A DNA stretch of 64,000 nucleotides from the NCBI RefSeq assembly GCF_001612745.1, contig NZ_BDBA01000012.1, positions 1 to 64,000 on the forward strand, given 5' to 3'. The position numbers were made by a program, and so were the translations under genes. Shown here in pieces: positions 52,399 to 60,348 of this stretch. Below the pieces are notes generated by a model that was not told where the DNA came from, searched no databases, and was given only the letters and a program-made list of their open reading frames with translations. Positions within the stretch are counted from its first letter, which is position 1, and each line of letters opens with the position of its first letter. The stretch is from Nocardia amamiensis NBRC 102102 (GTDB lineage: Bacteria > Actinomycetota > Actinomycetes > Mycobacteriales > Mycobacteriaceae).

Positions 52399-53213
52399 CC
52401 TCTGTTCCGGAGCTGATCGCAGCGGCCCGACCCGGCGGGCTCGGCGCGTTCAACGTGATCACCCTCGAGCACGCCGAGGCGATCGCCGTCGCAGCCGAAT
52501 CGGCGAAAAGACCAGTGGTCTTGCAGCTTTCGGAGAACACCGCGATCTACCACGGAAGCATCGCCCCGCTCGCGCTCGCCTGTTTGCGCATCGCCGCCGA
52601 CAGCAACGCGGCCATCGCGGTCCATCTCGACCATGCCACCACCGCCGAATTGGTCCATGAAGCAGTCGACCTCGGTATCCGCTCGGTCATGTACGACGGC
52701 TCCACCCTCGACTACGCCGACAACCTCGCCGCCACCGCCGCCATCGCCCGCTGGTGCCACGACCGCGGCGTGCATATCGAAGCCGAACTCGGCGAAGTCG
52801 GCGGCAAAGACGGCGCCCACGCCCCCGGCGCACGCACCGACCCGGACGAGGCCGTCGAATTCGTCGAGGTCACCGGCGTCGACGCGCTCGCGGTAGCCGT
52901 CGGCTCCGCACACGCCATGCACACCCGCACCGCGCAGCTCGACAACGACCTGATCGCCTGCCTGGCGGCAAAAGTCCCCGTCCCCCTCGTACTACACGGC
53001 TCCTCCGGCGTCCCCGACGACGGCCTCCGCGCCGCCATCACCCACGGCATGACCAAAATCAACATCGCCACCCGCCTCAACATCCAAATGACCACCACCA
53101 TCCGCACCACCCTCACCACCAACCCGACCCTCTCCGACCCCCGCAAATACCTCACCCCCGCCCGCACCGCCATCCAGTCGGAAGTCGAACACTTCCTCCA
53201 CCTCCTCGCCTGA
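52389..53213 (+). CDS. Class II ketose-bisphosphate aldolase (GatY/KbaY/Fba-like)
   Basis: 274 residues. Zinc and catalytic stretches are IAVHLDHA, YDGSTLDYADNLA, EAELGEVGGKDG, AVGSAHAMH and the phosphate loop VLHGSSGVPDDGL, with INIATRLN at the C-terminus. Family members cleave fructose- or tagatose-1,6-bisphosphate; with the tagatose-6-P-kinase-like gene upstream the tagatose form is likelier. ATG 52389 with GAAGG upstream. A 55-bp hairpin repeat begins just after its stop. Confidence 0.88.
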   Translation: MPLTSVPELIAAARPGGLGAFNVITLEHAEAIAVAAESAKRPVVLQLSENTAIYHGSIAPLALACLRIAADSNAAIAVHLDHATTAELVHEAVDLGIRSVMYDGSTLDYADNLAATAAIARWCHDRGVHIEAELGEVGGKDGAHAPGARTDPDEAVEFVEVTGVDALAVAVGSAHAMHTRTAQLDNDLIACLAAKVPVPLVLHGSSGVPDDGLRAAITHGMTKINIATRLNIQMTTTIRTTLTTNPTLSDPRKYLTPARTAIQSEVEHFLHLLA

Positions 53214-53218
53214 CCCCC

Positions 53219-53277
53219 GCGAGTGGCACACCACGGAGAGGCCTTCTCGCGTTTCGCCGCAGCCATGTGCCACTCGC
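53219..53277. repeat. Hairpin repeat, copy 1 (GAGTGGCACA...TGTGCCACTC)
   Basis: Perfect 12-bp inverted ends (GCGAGTGGCACA and its complement) surround about 35 bp containing CCTTCTCGCGTTT. It starts 6 bp after the aldolase stop. It matches copy 2 (54181..54235) at 49 of 55 positions. Confidence 0.85.
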
Positions 53278-53312
53278 GAAGGATGTCGGGGGTGGTGGGG
53301 AGGATGGGGTGT

Positions 53313-54179
53313 ATGGGGGAGATGGATGAGCCTTTTCCGGGTAGTTGGGCCGTTCGTGCTGGGAGGGTGAGCGTTTGGGAGTTGCGTAAGGATTTCGGGC
53401 GTGTGTGTCCGGATGTGTACGTGCGGAAGGGGATTCGGTTGGGCGCGCGGGGCCGCGCTCAGGCGGCCGCGCATTGGGCAAAAGGGGCTGGCGTACTGGT
53501 CGGGTTCTCCGCCGCCGCGATGCACGGCACGCTATGGCTGGACGACAAGCCCGCCGAGATCACAGTGCCCACCCGTGCTCGACCGCCACAGGGCGTGCTG
53601 GTCTACCGCGACGCGATCCCGGACGACGAAGTGTGCACTATCGGCGGGTTCCGGTGCACCACACCGGCACGCACCGCGTTCGACCTGGCACGACGGCTCG
53701 ATTTCAGTGAGGCGGTCGAAGTCGTCGATGCCCTCTGCAACGCGACCCGGCTGGGTACCGAAGAAATTGAGCGGCTCTCGAATCGCCACCCTGGCGCACG
53801 CGGTGCCAAAAACCTGCGCAGAGCACTGCCCTATGTCGACGGCGGCGCCGAGTCCCTCCAAGAGACGCGCACCCGATTGTTGCTCCGGCACGCCGGGCTG
53901 CCCGCACCGGAAACCCAGATACGCGTCTCGGCCCCGGACGGGCTGTCTGTCGCACGCATCGACATGGGTTGGCGGAGTTGGCAAGTCGGTGTCGAATACG
54001 ACGGAGCGCACCACTGGACCGACCGCCACCAGCGGGCCTGGGACATCGACCGCACAGCCGCCCTCGAATCCCTGGGCTGGTCCCTCATCCGAGTAAGCGC
54101 CGCCCTCCTGACCACCCGCCCCCACGTCATCATCGCCCGAACCCGCCACGCCCTCCGCCGCCACGGCGCAGACATTTGA
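53313..54179 (+). CDS. AbiEi-like / DUF559-type protein
   Basis: 288 residues. The N-terminal part (VSVWELRKDFGRVCPDVYVRKGIRL; GVLVGFSAAAMHG) resembles the AbiEi/type IV antitoxin-like winged-helix head common in actinobacteria. The C-terminal ~110 carry the DUF559 (Vsr-like endonuclease fold) pattern VGVEYDGAHHWTDRHQRAWDIDRTAALESLGWSLIRV. The role is unknown; defence or DNA repair is often suggested. ATG 53313 has GGAGGA upstream. It is framed by two copies of a 55-bp hairpin repeat, which suggests that it arrived, or can move, as a unit. Confidence 0.75.
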   Translation: MGEMDEPFPGSWAVRAGRVSVWELRKDFGRVCPDVYVRKGIRLGARGRAQAAAHWAKGAGVLVGFSAAAMHGTLWLDDKPAEITVPTRARPPQGVLVYRDAIPDDEVCTIGGFRCTTPARTAFDLARRLDFSEAVEVVDALCNATRLGTEEIERLSNRHPGARGAKNLRRALPYVDGGAESLQETRTRLLLRHAGLPAPETQIRVSAPDGLSVARIDMGWRSWQVGVEYDGAHHWTDRHQRAWDIDRTAALESLGWSLIRVSAALLTTRPHVIIARTRHALRRHGADI

Positions 54180-54180
54180 C

Positions 54181-54235
54181 GAGTGGCACACAACGGAGGG
54201 ACCTTCTCGCGTTTTGCCTCAGCAATGTGCCACTC
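54181..54235. repeat. Hairpin repeat, copy 2 (GAGTGGCACA...TGTGCCACTC)
   Basis: Begins one base after the stop of the DUF559-type gene. Ten-base perfect inverted ends and the same central CCTTCTCGCGTTTT as copy 1, in direct orientation. The following 54236-54432 holds no gene. Confidence 0.85.
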
Positions 54236-54432
54236 ACGCTAGGAGCGGCCGGCGGCGCGGGCGAGGGAAGTCGGCGCCGCCGGCCGGTCGGGTGGTGGAG
54301 CAGGGCAGTTGTCCACCGGCCGTGCTGTCGGTTGGTTGCACCGACGGGGCTACTCTTCCCGGTTCGGCTGAGTGTTGCTTGTAGCCGAGCTGAGAGTCAG
54401 CTGGGAGTAGGGCGGTTGCGGTTGTCGCTCAA

Positions 54433-54631
54433 CTAGGCAAGTTCGGCGGATCGAATCGCCGACATGAATGCGGACCCCTGGGCTGGTGTGAACGCAAGGA
54501 CGGGTTCAGCGCCCGGCGTGCCATGAAACTTGCTGTCACCGACCAGTACTCGGTCGCCGGACGAAGCACACCTGGACGCAGGTCTGGCTGTCGTTGGAAT
54601 GTGATGACTCGAGCCAGCTGGTCGCCCCCAT
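54433..54631 (-). pseudogene. DUF397 gene with frameshift, distal copy
   Basis: The first half reads MGATSWLESSHSNDSQTC, a canonical DUF397 start, then hits a stop. The second half reads VLVGDSKFHGTPGAEPVLAF in another frame, ending AIRSAELA. A single-base change near 54560 would restore one DUF397 protein. Confidence 0.6.
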
Positions 54632-54689
54632 GCCAATCAGGCTACAGCGCAGCGGTATGTGCCTTCGATAGCCGTTATCAGCTCATACC

Positions 54690-54888
54690 GTGGGAGTGCC
54701 CGCAATGGATACAGTCCGCCCAGGCAAGTTCGGCGGATCGAATGCGGACCACTGGGTGGGTGTGAACGCAGCGACCGGCCGGACATCCTCGCATCCTTGA
54801 AACTTGCTGTCGCGAACGATGACTCAGCTGCCAGCGAAGCGACCTCGACGCAAGGCCGACTTCGCTGGAGTGGGTCGACTTGAATCAT
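54690..54888 (-). pseudogene. DUF397 gene with frameshift, proximal copy
   Basis: ATG 54888 with GGGAGG upstream, 39 bp below the XRE stop. It opens MIQVDPLQRSRPCVEVASLA; the conserved VIVRDSKFQG and AAFTPTQWSAF continue in a different frame. One missing base between them explains the break. It is a sibling of the distal copy (shared TTCGGCGGATCGAAT-type 3' ends). Confidence 0.6.
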
Positions 54889-54927
54889 CCTCCCACAGGG
54901 AAACTCCAGCTATCCACAACCGCGAGC

Positions 54928-55788
54928 TTACAAGCCGTTTGCTCTGGTCTCGATCAACGCGAGCGAATCGACCCGGGATAATGCGTGATCGACGAGCACG
55001 TTGTCGAACATGATGCTGAGATGCCCTACCCGCTCAGCATCCTCGATCAGCCCGAACTGGACAAGGGTCTCACTCCATCCGATGTCTGGCAGGAGTGGGC
55101 TCTCGAAGCCGATCACGTGAAAGGTTGCCCCGCCGAGCACCACTCCACCTGGTGCGTTGAACGGAATGACCCTGATGTCCACGTTTTCTTGATGCCGCTG
55201 GATCAGCGACGCGAGATGGCGAAGTTGGGCCCCGAGTATTTCGGCACCACCAGTACGATGTGTGAGCGCGGCTTCACCGATTACGGCCACCAGGCGGAGC
55301 GGATCGGGTCCGGTCAATCTTTCCTGGCGGCGCATACGCACATCGACCAACCGATCGATCTCGACCCTTCGAACACGAGCCAGGTCATTGGTGTATAGGG
55401 CCCGTGCGTAATCGCGTGTTTGCAACAGACCAGGTATCAGCACACTGTCGTAGGTGTGGATACGCTGCGCTCCGTATTCCAATCCGTAAAGTCGTGCCAA
55501 CTCATCCGACAGCAGTCCGGCATACTCCGACCACCACCCGCGCCGCTTCGCGATTTCGCGCAGCCGCAGCATTTCCTCGCGTTCGTCCGCGTCGAATTCG
55601 AGCAGGTTCATCAGCTTTCGAAGCTTGTCTTCGGCGAGGATCCGGTCCTTCTCCACCTTCGACCAGTACGACAGCGTGAAGCCGAGTTCTTTGGCGATCA
55701 CGGCGCCGGTGACGTCGAACTCGGTGCGGCGGCGCTTGATTCGGAGCATGAGCTCCCAGCGCGCGACCGTCGGCGAGAGTGGTGCCAT
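54928..55788 (-). CDS. XRE-family regulator with DUF5753 domain (Scr1/antitoxin-like)
   Basis: 286 residues. The N-terminal HTH (VTGAVIAKELGFTLSYWSKVEKDR) is followed by DUF5753 from about 100 (VLIPGLLQTRDYARALY; VVIGEAALTHR-like; FESPLLPDIGWSETLVQFGLIED). Such genes normally precede a small DUF397 protein, together forming a regulator pair sometimes described as toxin-antitoxin-like. Here both DUF397 copies downstream are frameshifted, so this regulator may have lost its partner. ATG 55788 is chosen as the family start. Confidence 0.82.
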   Translation of the reverse strand: MAPLSPTVARWELMLRIKRRRTEFDVTGAVIAKELGFTLSYWSKVEKDRILAEDKLRKLMNLLEFDADEREEMLRLREIAKRRGWWSEYAGLLSDELARLYGLEYGAQRIHTYDSVLIPGLLQTRDYARALYTNDLARVRRVEIDRLVDVRMRRQERLTGPDPLRLVAVIGEAALTHRTGGAEILGAQLRHLASLIQRHQENVDIRVIPFNAPGGVVLGGATFHVIGFESPLLPDIGWSETLVQFGLIEDAERVGHLSIMFDNVLVDHALSRVDSLALIETRANGL

Positions 55789-55973
55789 CGTCCGATGCGT
55801 CCTTCCGGCTCCGGCTGTTCGTGCAGATGACCGTACCCGCACGCATGGCGGACCGAGTTTGTCAAAGTGACTGGTCAACTTGACTATTCGATGGACTGGC
55901 CGTAGCATCTTTGTGTCGCGCATCACAGGCGGGGGCTTCCGGTCCCGCTCGGCGGGGTTGGAGGGGGTTCTGA

Positions 55974-56267
55974 ATGTCTGTGCATGTCATCGACCGGGTT
56001 TGGATGGTGAGTGATCGGTCGCCGCATCAGGCGCGGCGGGTCAGTGCGGACGCGTGGGTGGTGTCCTATCTGCGCGGTCGGACGGTGACGACGGAGCAGG
56101 CGACGGCGGCTATTCAAGCGGCGGAGGCGGTTTCGCTGATGGAGGAGTTGGCGAGCCGGATCGGGCTCACCGCGATGGAAGCGCTCGGCCTGGTCGTCAT
56201 CGAGAAGCCTTGGGATGCCCGTCACGGGTACCGACTGCCGCGCCCGGGCGGGCGGCATCGGCGATGA
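55974..56267 (+). CDS. Small hypothetical protein
   Basis: 97 residues with a strong GGAGGGGG site before the ATG. The sequence (MSVHVIDRVWMVSDRSPHQARR..., helical ATAAIQAAEAVSLMEELASRIG, VVIEKPWD) looks like a real globular protein but I do not recognise a family. A 17-codon ORF overlaps its stop (ATGA at 56264) and ends 5 bp before the DUF4254 start, so the two may be co-expressed. Confidence 0.6.
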   Translation: MSVHVIDRVWMVSDRSPHQARRVSADAWVVSYLRGRTVTTEQATAAIQAAEAVSLMEELASRIGLTAMEALGLVVIEKPWDARHGYRLPRPGGRHRR

Positions 56268-56322
56268 CTCGCGCGTTTCGCGTACTGCCCGGCAATACCA
56301 GTCGATCGAGGGGGTAATCGCG

Positions 56323-56763
56323 GTGCGACCGCTGCCGACCAAAGAACTTGTCCTGCATGCCTGCCGCGCGGCGCCGCGCGGCGACCATCCGCTCCTTGCG
56401 TCCGCGCACCTACTCGCGGGATTGCACCAGCGTCGTCTGCTTACCGAGCCGGGCGCGGCGAACCAGATCGATCAGCACCGGGCCGGGCTCGTCGTCGCGA
56501 TCGACCGCTGGGTGGCGACCGAGATGCCGCTTCCGCACGGCGGCGCCCTCATGCACACCGAAACCGTGGGCATGGTGATCGACCGGCTCGCCCAGTTCTC
56601 CGCGTCCGCACACGACATCCTGCCCGCCGCACCGGAATGGGCCGTGCACGACGCCTGGGAGCGCCTGTCCGAACTCGCGCTCGGTTACGAGGACCTCGCC
56701 TACGAAGTCGCGGCGGGCGTGCGCCGCCTGCCCTACCTCAGCGCCCCCCGCTCGGGGGCATGA
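56323..56763 (+). CDS. DUF4254 family protein
   Basis: 146 residues, paralogue of the gene at 23356..23808. It has LLASAHLLAGLHQRR, the central LVVAIDRWVATEMPLPHGG, MHTETVGMVIDRLAQ and LALGYEDLAYEVAAGVRRLP. GTG 56323 is chosen by alignment with the paralogue. Function unknown. It lies in the accessory region next to the XRE/DUF5753 gene. Confidence 0.7.
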   Translation: MRPLPTKELVLHACRAAPRGDHPLLASAHLLAGLHQRRLLTEPGAANQIDQHRAGLVVAIDRWVATEMPLPHGGALMHTETVGMVIDRLAQFSASAHDILPAAPEWAVHDAWERLSELALGYEDLAYEVAAGVRRLPYLSAPRSGA

Positions 56764-57106
56764 ACCTCCGGAACCGGCCAGGCGCGCGCCTCGACGCAGG
56801 CGTGCACCCGAGCGACGTCGGCTTCGCACGGCATAACGTTGGTGATCTTGGTGATAGTGATCTGGATATCTGTCGTGTCACCGGAATCGATGATCGCGTT
56901 CAGGCAGAGGCATCGGCGATCGGCTTCTGGTTCAGCCGGAATCGGGCGGATGCCAAGTGCCAGCCACCTGCCGCCAGAGGGAGGCGGCACGATAGCGCTG
57001 TCGCCCGGTCGCTCCTTGGCGAACCGGCGCTGGCCTGCTCGATCTCCGCGCGGGTGATCCCGGTTTCCGGATTCGAGGCGGCCAGCTCCGCGGCGATCGC
57101 GGCCAC
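56764..57106 (-). pseudogene. Possible broken small gene
   Basis: Two overlapping minus-strand frames look partly protein-like: IAAELAASNPETGITRAEIEQ (57106 side) and DTTDIQITITKITNVMPCEAD (56860 side). They would join through one frameshift near 56920. No family is recognised and no RBS is evident, so this may also be non-coding. Confidence 0.25.
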
Positions 57107-57175
57107 CGGCGACTACGAGTGCCGCCCGGTTGCCGCGCGTCGTTCGTCCAGGATGAGCTACCTGGTTTGCTCTGC

Positions 57176-58432
57176 TCAGCCGAATCGGGTGCAGCCGGAA
57201 GCTACCGGCCGACCTGCGAAGCGATCGTCGATCCAGTCCGTCGCTCCGGGGATGCCGCTCAGCCCGACAAGGAAGTGTTCGCCGAGATAGACCTGGAAAT
57301 CAACCGGCGTCCCGGCGCGACACCAGTCCGCGTAGAGATTCTCGGCACCGGCCAGCGGTACCCACGGATCGTGCGTGGCGTGATAGAGGAACACCGGTAC
57401 CGTCGGCGCGGCAGCGCCCAACCGATTGGCAGCCAGGATCTCCTTGATCACCGGCAGATCGGTGGGCGCGGCCGCGTCGGTGAGCACCTGCACCGGGATC
57501 GGTGCCACGACCCCGGCGAACTCCTGCGCGGACATGCAGAAATCCTTGCCGATCTGAGCCAGGCGCCAGCCGTTGTCGTTCATCAACTCGAGCATCTCCG
57601 GGTACTCCCGCGCCAGCCCGAGCGTCGCGGCCAGGAAGACCCCGGACGCGAGGTTGCGGCCGTTCATGGTGTCCAGCAGCATGCCGAAATCGGCAGGAAT
57701 GCCGCCGAACGCCGCACCCACGAGATTCAGCTCCGGCGCGTACTCCGGCGCCAACTGCGCGGCCCACCCGCTCGCGATGGCGCCACCGGAGTATCCCGTG
57801 ATCACCGTCGGCGTATCCGGCTGTAATCCGAACTCCGGCGTTCCGACCGCGGCCCTGATCCCGTCGAGCACCGCGTGCCCGGCCATCACGCCCGCCCCGT
57901 ACGCCTGCCGCGGGCCCTGATGGTCCGGCACGAGCACGGCATAGCCCTTGGACAACGGAATCTGGGCGGCCCACAGCTTGCCCGACAGCTCAGTCTTCAG
58001 CTCGTAGGACGGCGCGCACCGATGCCCGAGTGAATCGATGGCGGCATTGAACGTCAACAGCGGGCGCGGGCCCGGCCGGGTCCATGGCGTCTTCGGCACC
58101 AGCAGCGTCGCGACCACCGGGACCGGGTGACCCTTGGCGTCGGTGGACCGGACCAGCACTTCGGTCGAGGTCAGCGGAAACGCCGTCAGGCCGGTGCCGC
58201 CCGGACGGGTCGCGAGAACCGTTCCCGGCGGCTGGCTCTCGAACTCCGGCGGCGGCGTGTAGAACGGATCGCCCAGCGGCGTGGGCAGAATTCCGCTGTA
58301 CTCGCGCGAGGGGGTGAGTAACTGCTCGATCGGATTCGCCTGCGCGGGCGTCCCGACCACACTCACCGCCACGGCGCCGAGCAGCGCCACCAGCAATCGG
58401 GCAGACCGCCCGCGCAGCAACTTTCGCATCAT
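57176..58432 (-). CDS. Secreted LIP-family lipase
   Basis: 418 residues. A Sec signal peptide (MRKLLRGRSARLLVALLGAVAVSVVG, about 27 residues with AQA near the end) precedes an alpha/beta hydrolase of the LIP (secretory triacylglycerol lipase) family. The nucleophile is in TGYSGGAIASGW and the His region near AAPTVPVFLYHATHDPWVP / GEHFLVG. It should cleave host or environmental acylglycerols outside the cell. ATG 58432 or 58429; the frame is open further upstream without a signal-peptide pattern. Confidence 0.88.
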   Translation of the reverse strand: MMRKLLRGRSARLLVALLGAVAVSVVGTPAQANPIEQLLTPSREYSGILPTPLGDPFYTPPPEFESQPPGTVLATRPGGTGLTAFPLTSTEVLVRSTDAKGHPVPVVATLLVPKTPWTRPGPRPLLTFNAAIDSLGHRCAPSYELKTELSGKLWAAQIPLSKGYAVLVPDHQGPRQAYGAGVMAGHAVLDGIRAAVGTPEFGLQPDTPTVITGYSGGAIASGWAAQLAPEYAPELNLVGAAFGGIPADFGMLLDTMNGRNLASGVFLAATLGLAREYPEMLELMNDNGWRLAQIGKDFCMSAQEFAGVVAPIPVQVLTDAAAPTDLPVIKEILAANRLGAAAPTVPVFLYHATHDPWVPLAGAENLYADWCRAGTPVDFQVYLGEHFLVGLSGIPGATDWIDDRFAGRPVASGCTRFG

Positions 58433-58740
58433 CCCACCCACCGCCGATTCCTTGTCCGGAAGCACGAACCGACCGGACCAATGCATTGCGGCGGCCATCC
58501 GGAACCTTGCGCTGCCCATACTTACCGTGGCGCGAGAGGGTTCGCACGCCCGACACGCGCCCTCGGCCGATCGGGCGCGCTTCACTTCGCGAGTGGGACA
58601 GCGCACCGCAGTTCGACTCGCCCCACGACCGCACCCGTTAACAAGCCGCACGCCGTGACCACGGCATAGCTGGCCGCGCATCAGGCCGCCGACGGACGCC
58701 GGTGAGCATCGCCCGCACGCGGCGTCGAGAGGAAGGACGC

Positions 58741-60252
58741 TCAGGGCAAAAGGGAGCGAACGGTGTCGATGGTGTCGGCCTCGGCGGGTTCCTTATCCGG
58801 GCGGTAGCGCACCACGCGAGCGAAGCGCAGTGCGACGCCGCCGGGATAGCGCGGGCTGACCTGCACCCCGTCGAGAGCGATCTCCACGACCAGCCGCGGC
58901 CACAGGTACACGGTGTACTGATCGCGGGATCGCTCGTGCCGCGGGAATTCGGCGGTCTGCCAGTGCAGGAGCGCGTCGGTGAGCCCTTTGAAGGTCTTGC
59001 CGACCATGACCGGGTCGCCCGTGTCCGGATCGCGGGCGCCGAGGTGCAGATTCGACAGGTAGCCCGTGCGGCGGCCGTAGCCCCACTCCGCGCCGAGCAC
59101 GATCAAATCGAGCGTGTGCGTCGGCTTGATCTTCTGCCAGGCCCGGCCGCGCCTGCCCGCCGCGTACGGCGCGGTCAACGACTTGACCATGACGCCCTCG
59201 TGCCCTGCCGCGAGCGCGCCGTCGAAGTATTCGGCGGCCGCCTCCGCATCCGGCCGCAGCAGCGCGGGAATGCTGTGCTCGCCCGCCACTTCGGTCAGCG
59301 CGGCGCGCCGCTCCGCCAACGGAGCGTCCAGCAGGTCCCGGCCGTTCAGGTGCAAGCAGTCGAAGAAGTACGGGTGCAACAGCAGTTCGCGGGTGGAGCT
59401 CACCTCGGCGAAGCGGCTCATGGTCTCCTGGAACGGGCGCGGGCGCCCCGCATCGGTGAGCGCGAGCGTCTCCCCGTCCAGCACCACGCTCGTGCAGGCC
59501 AGACCGGCGACCAGCTCGACCAGCTCCGGGACACCGGCGGTGATGTCACGCAGCGTCCTGGTGAACACCCGGACCTGATCCCCGTTTCGGTGCACCTGGA
59601 TACGGGCGCCGTCCAGCTTGTGCTCGACGCTCACCTCGCCCTCGAATTCCAGCAGCGCCTCGTCCAGCGTCGCACCCGGGGAGGCCAGCATGGGCTGGAT
59701 AGGACGACCGACCTCGAGCCGGAACGCGGCGAGCGCGGCTGCGCCGCCGGTGAGCGCGGCCGCGGCGGTGACCGGCAACTGGCCCGACAGCATGTACGCC
59801 CGGCGAACCAGGTCGGCGGGCACGCCTGCGGCGATCGCCACGGCTTCGGCGACGACAGCCGTCAACGCGCCCTGGCGCAGCTCCCCGGTCAGCAGGCGCA
59901 GCAGAAAGCCCTGCTCATCCGTGGTGGCGGCGGACCAAAGCGCGGTGAGCAGTTCCTTGCGGCGGGCCGCCGAACCGGTGCCGGAAGTCTCGGCCAGATC
60001 GCTCAGCGCGGCATGCACCGCGGATACCGTCAGCGTCGCCGCGACCGCCGGTGGATGATCCAGCCCGGCGAGTGTGCGCCAGCCCGTCCCGATCCGGCCC
60101 TGCGGCAGTTCACCGGACACCCAGGCGACCACAGGCGCCAGTTCCTGCGGTTCGGCCGACGTCAGCAACACCGCCAACGTGGCGATCTTCGTCTTTCGTG
60201 ACCTGGTCGCCCGAACAGTCTCCGAGGCCAGGACGACATCCGAGAACAACAC
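58741..60252 (-). CDS. ligB: ATP-dependent DNA ligase (LigB-type)
   Basis: 503 residues, the size of mycobacterial LigB. An N-terminal DNA-binding domain is followed by the nucleotidyltransferase domain with adenylation motif SVEHKLDGARIQ, motif III region VVLDGETLAL, EGVMVKSL and KIKPTHTLDLIVLGAEWG, then an OB domain (RFARVVRYRPDKEP). The GTG start at 60252 fits the family (LFSDVV...TRSRKTK); the stop-free frame continues to 63426 but that part is antisense to other genes. Likely used in DNA repair besides NAD-dependent LigA. Divergent from ramB. Confidence 0.93.
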   Translation of the reverse strand: MLFSDVVLASETVRATRSRKTKIATLAVLLTSAEPQELAPVVAWVSGELPQGRIGTGWRTLAGLDHPPAVAATLTVSAVHAALSDLAETSGTGSAARRKELLTALWSAATTDEQGFLLRLLTGELRQGALTAVVAEAVAIAAGVPADLVRRAYMLSGQLPVTAAAALTGGAAALAAFRLEVGRPIQPMLASPGATLDEALLEFEGEVSVEHKLDGARIQVHRNGDQVRVFTRTLRDITAGVPELVELVAGLACTSVVLDGETLALTDAGRPRPFQETMSRFAEVSSTRELLLHPYFFDCLHLNGRDLLDAPLAERRAALTEVAGEHSIPALLRPDAEAAAEYFDGALAAGHEGVMVKSLTAPYAAGRRGRAWQKIKPTHTLDLIVLGAEWGYGRRTGYLSNLHLGARDPDTGDPVMVGKTFKGLTDALLHWQTAEFPRHERSRDQYTVYLWPRLVVEIALDGVQVSPRYPGGVALRFARVVRYRPDKEPAEADTIDTVRSLLP

Positions 60253-60348
60253 CCTGCCGACGGTAGCGGCGGGGTATGACACCCGTGCAGCAACCCGAGT
60301 GCTAATTGTTCCTTGGCACGGATGCGAAACCGCCCATAGGCTTGGCCC

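Noticed and set aside
53152-53525. Minus-strand ORFs over the aldolase 3' end
   Set aside because: Antisense shadows, Pro/His-rich, no start signal.
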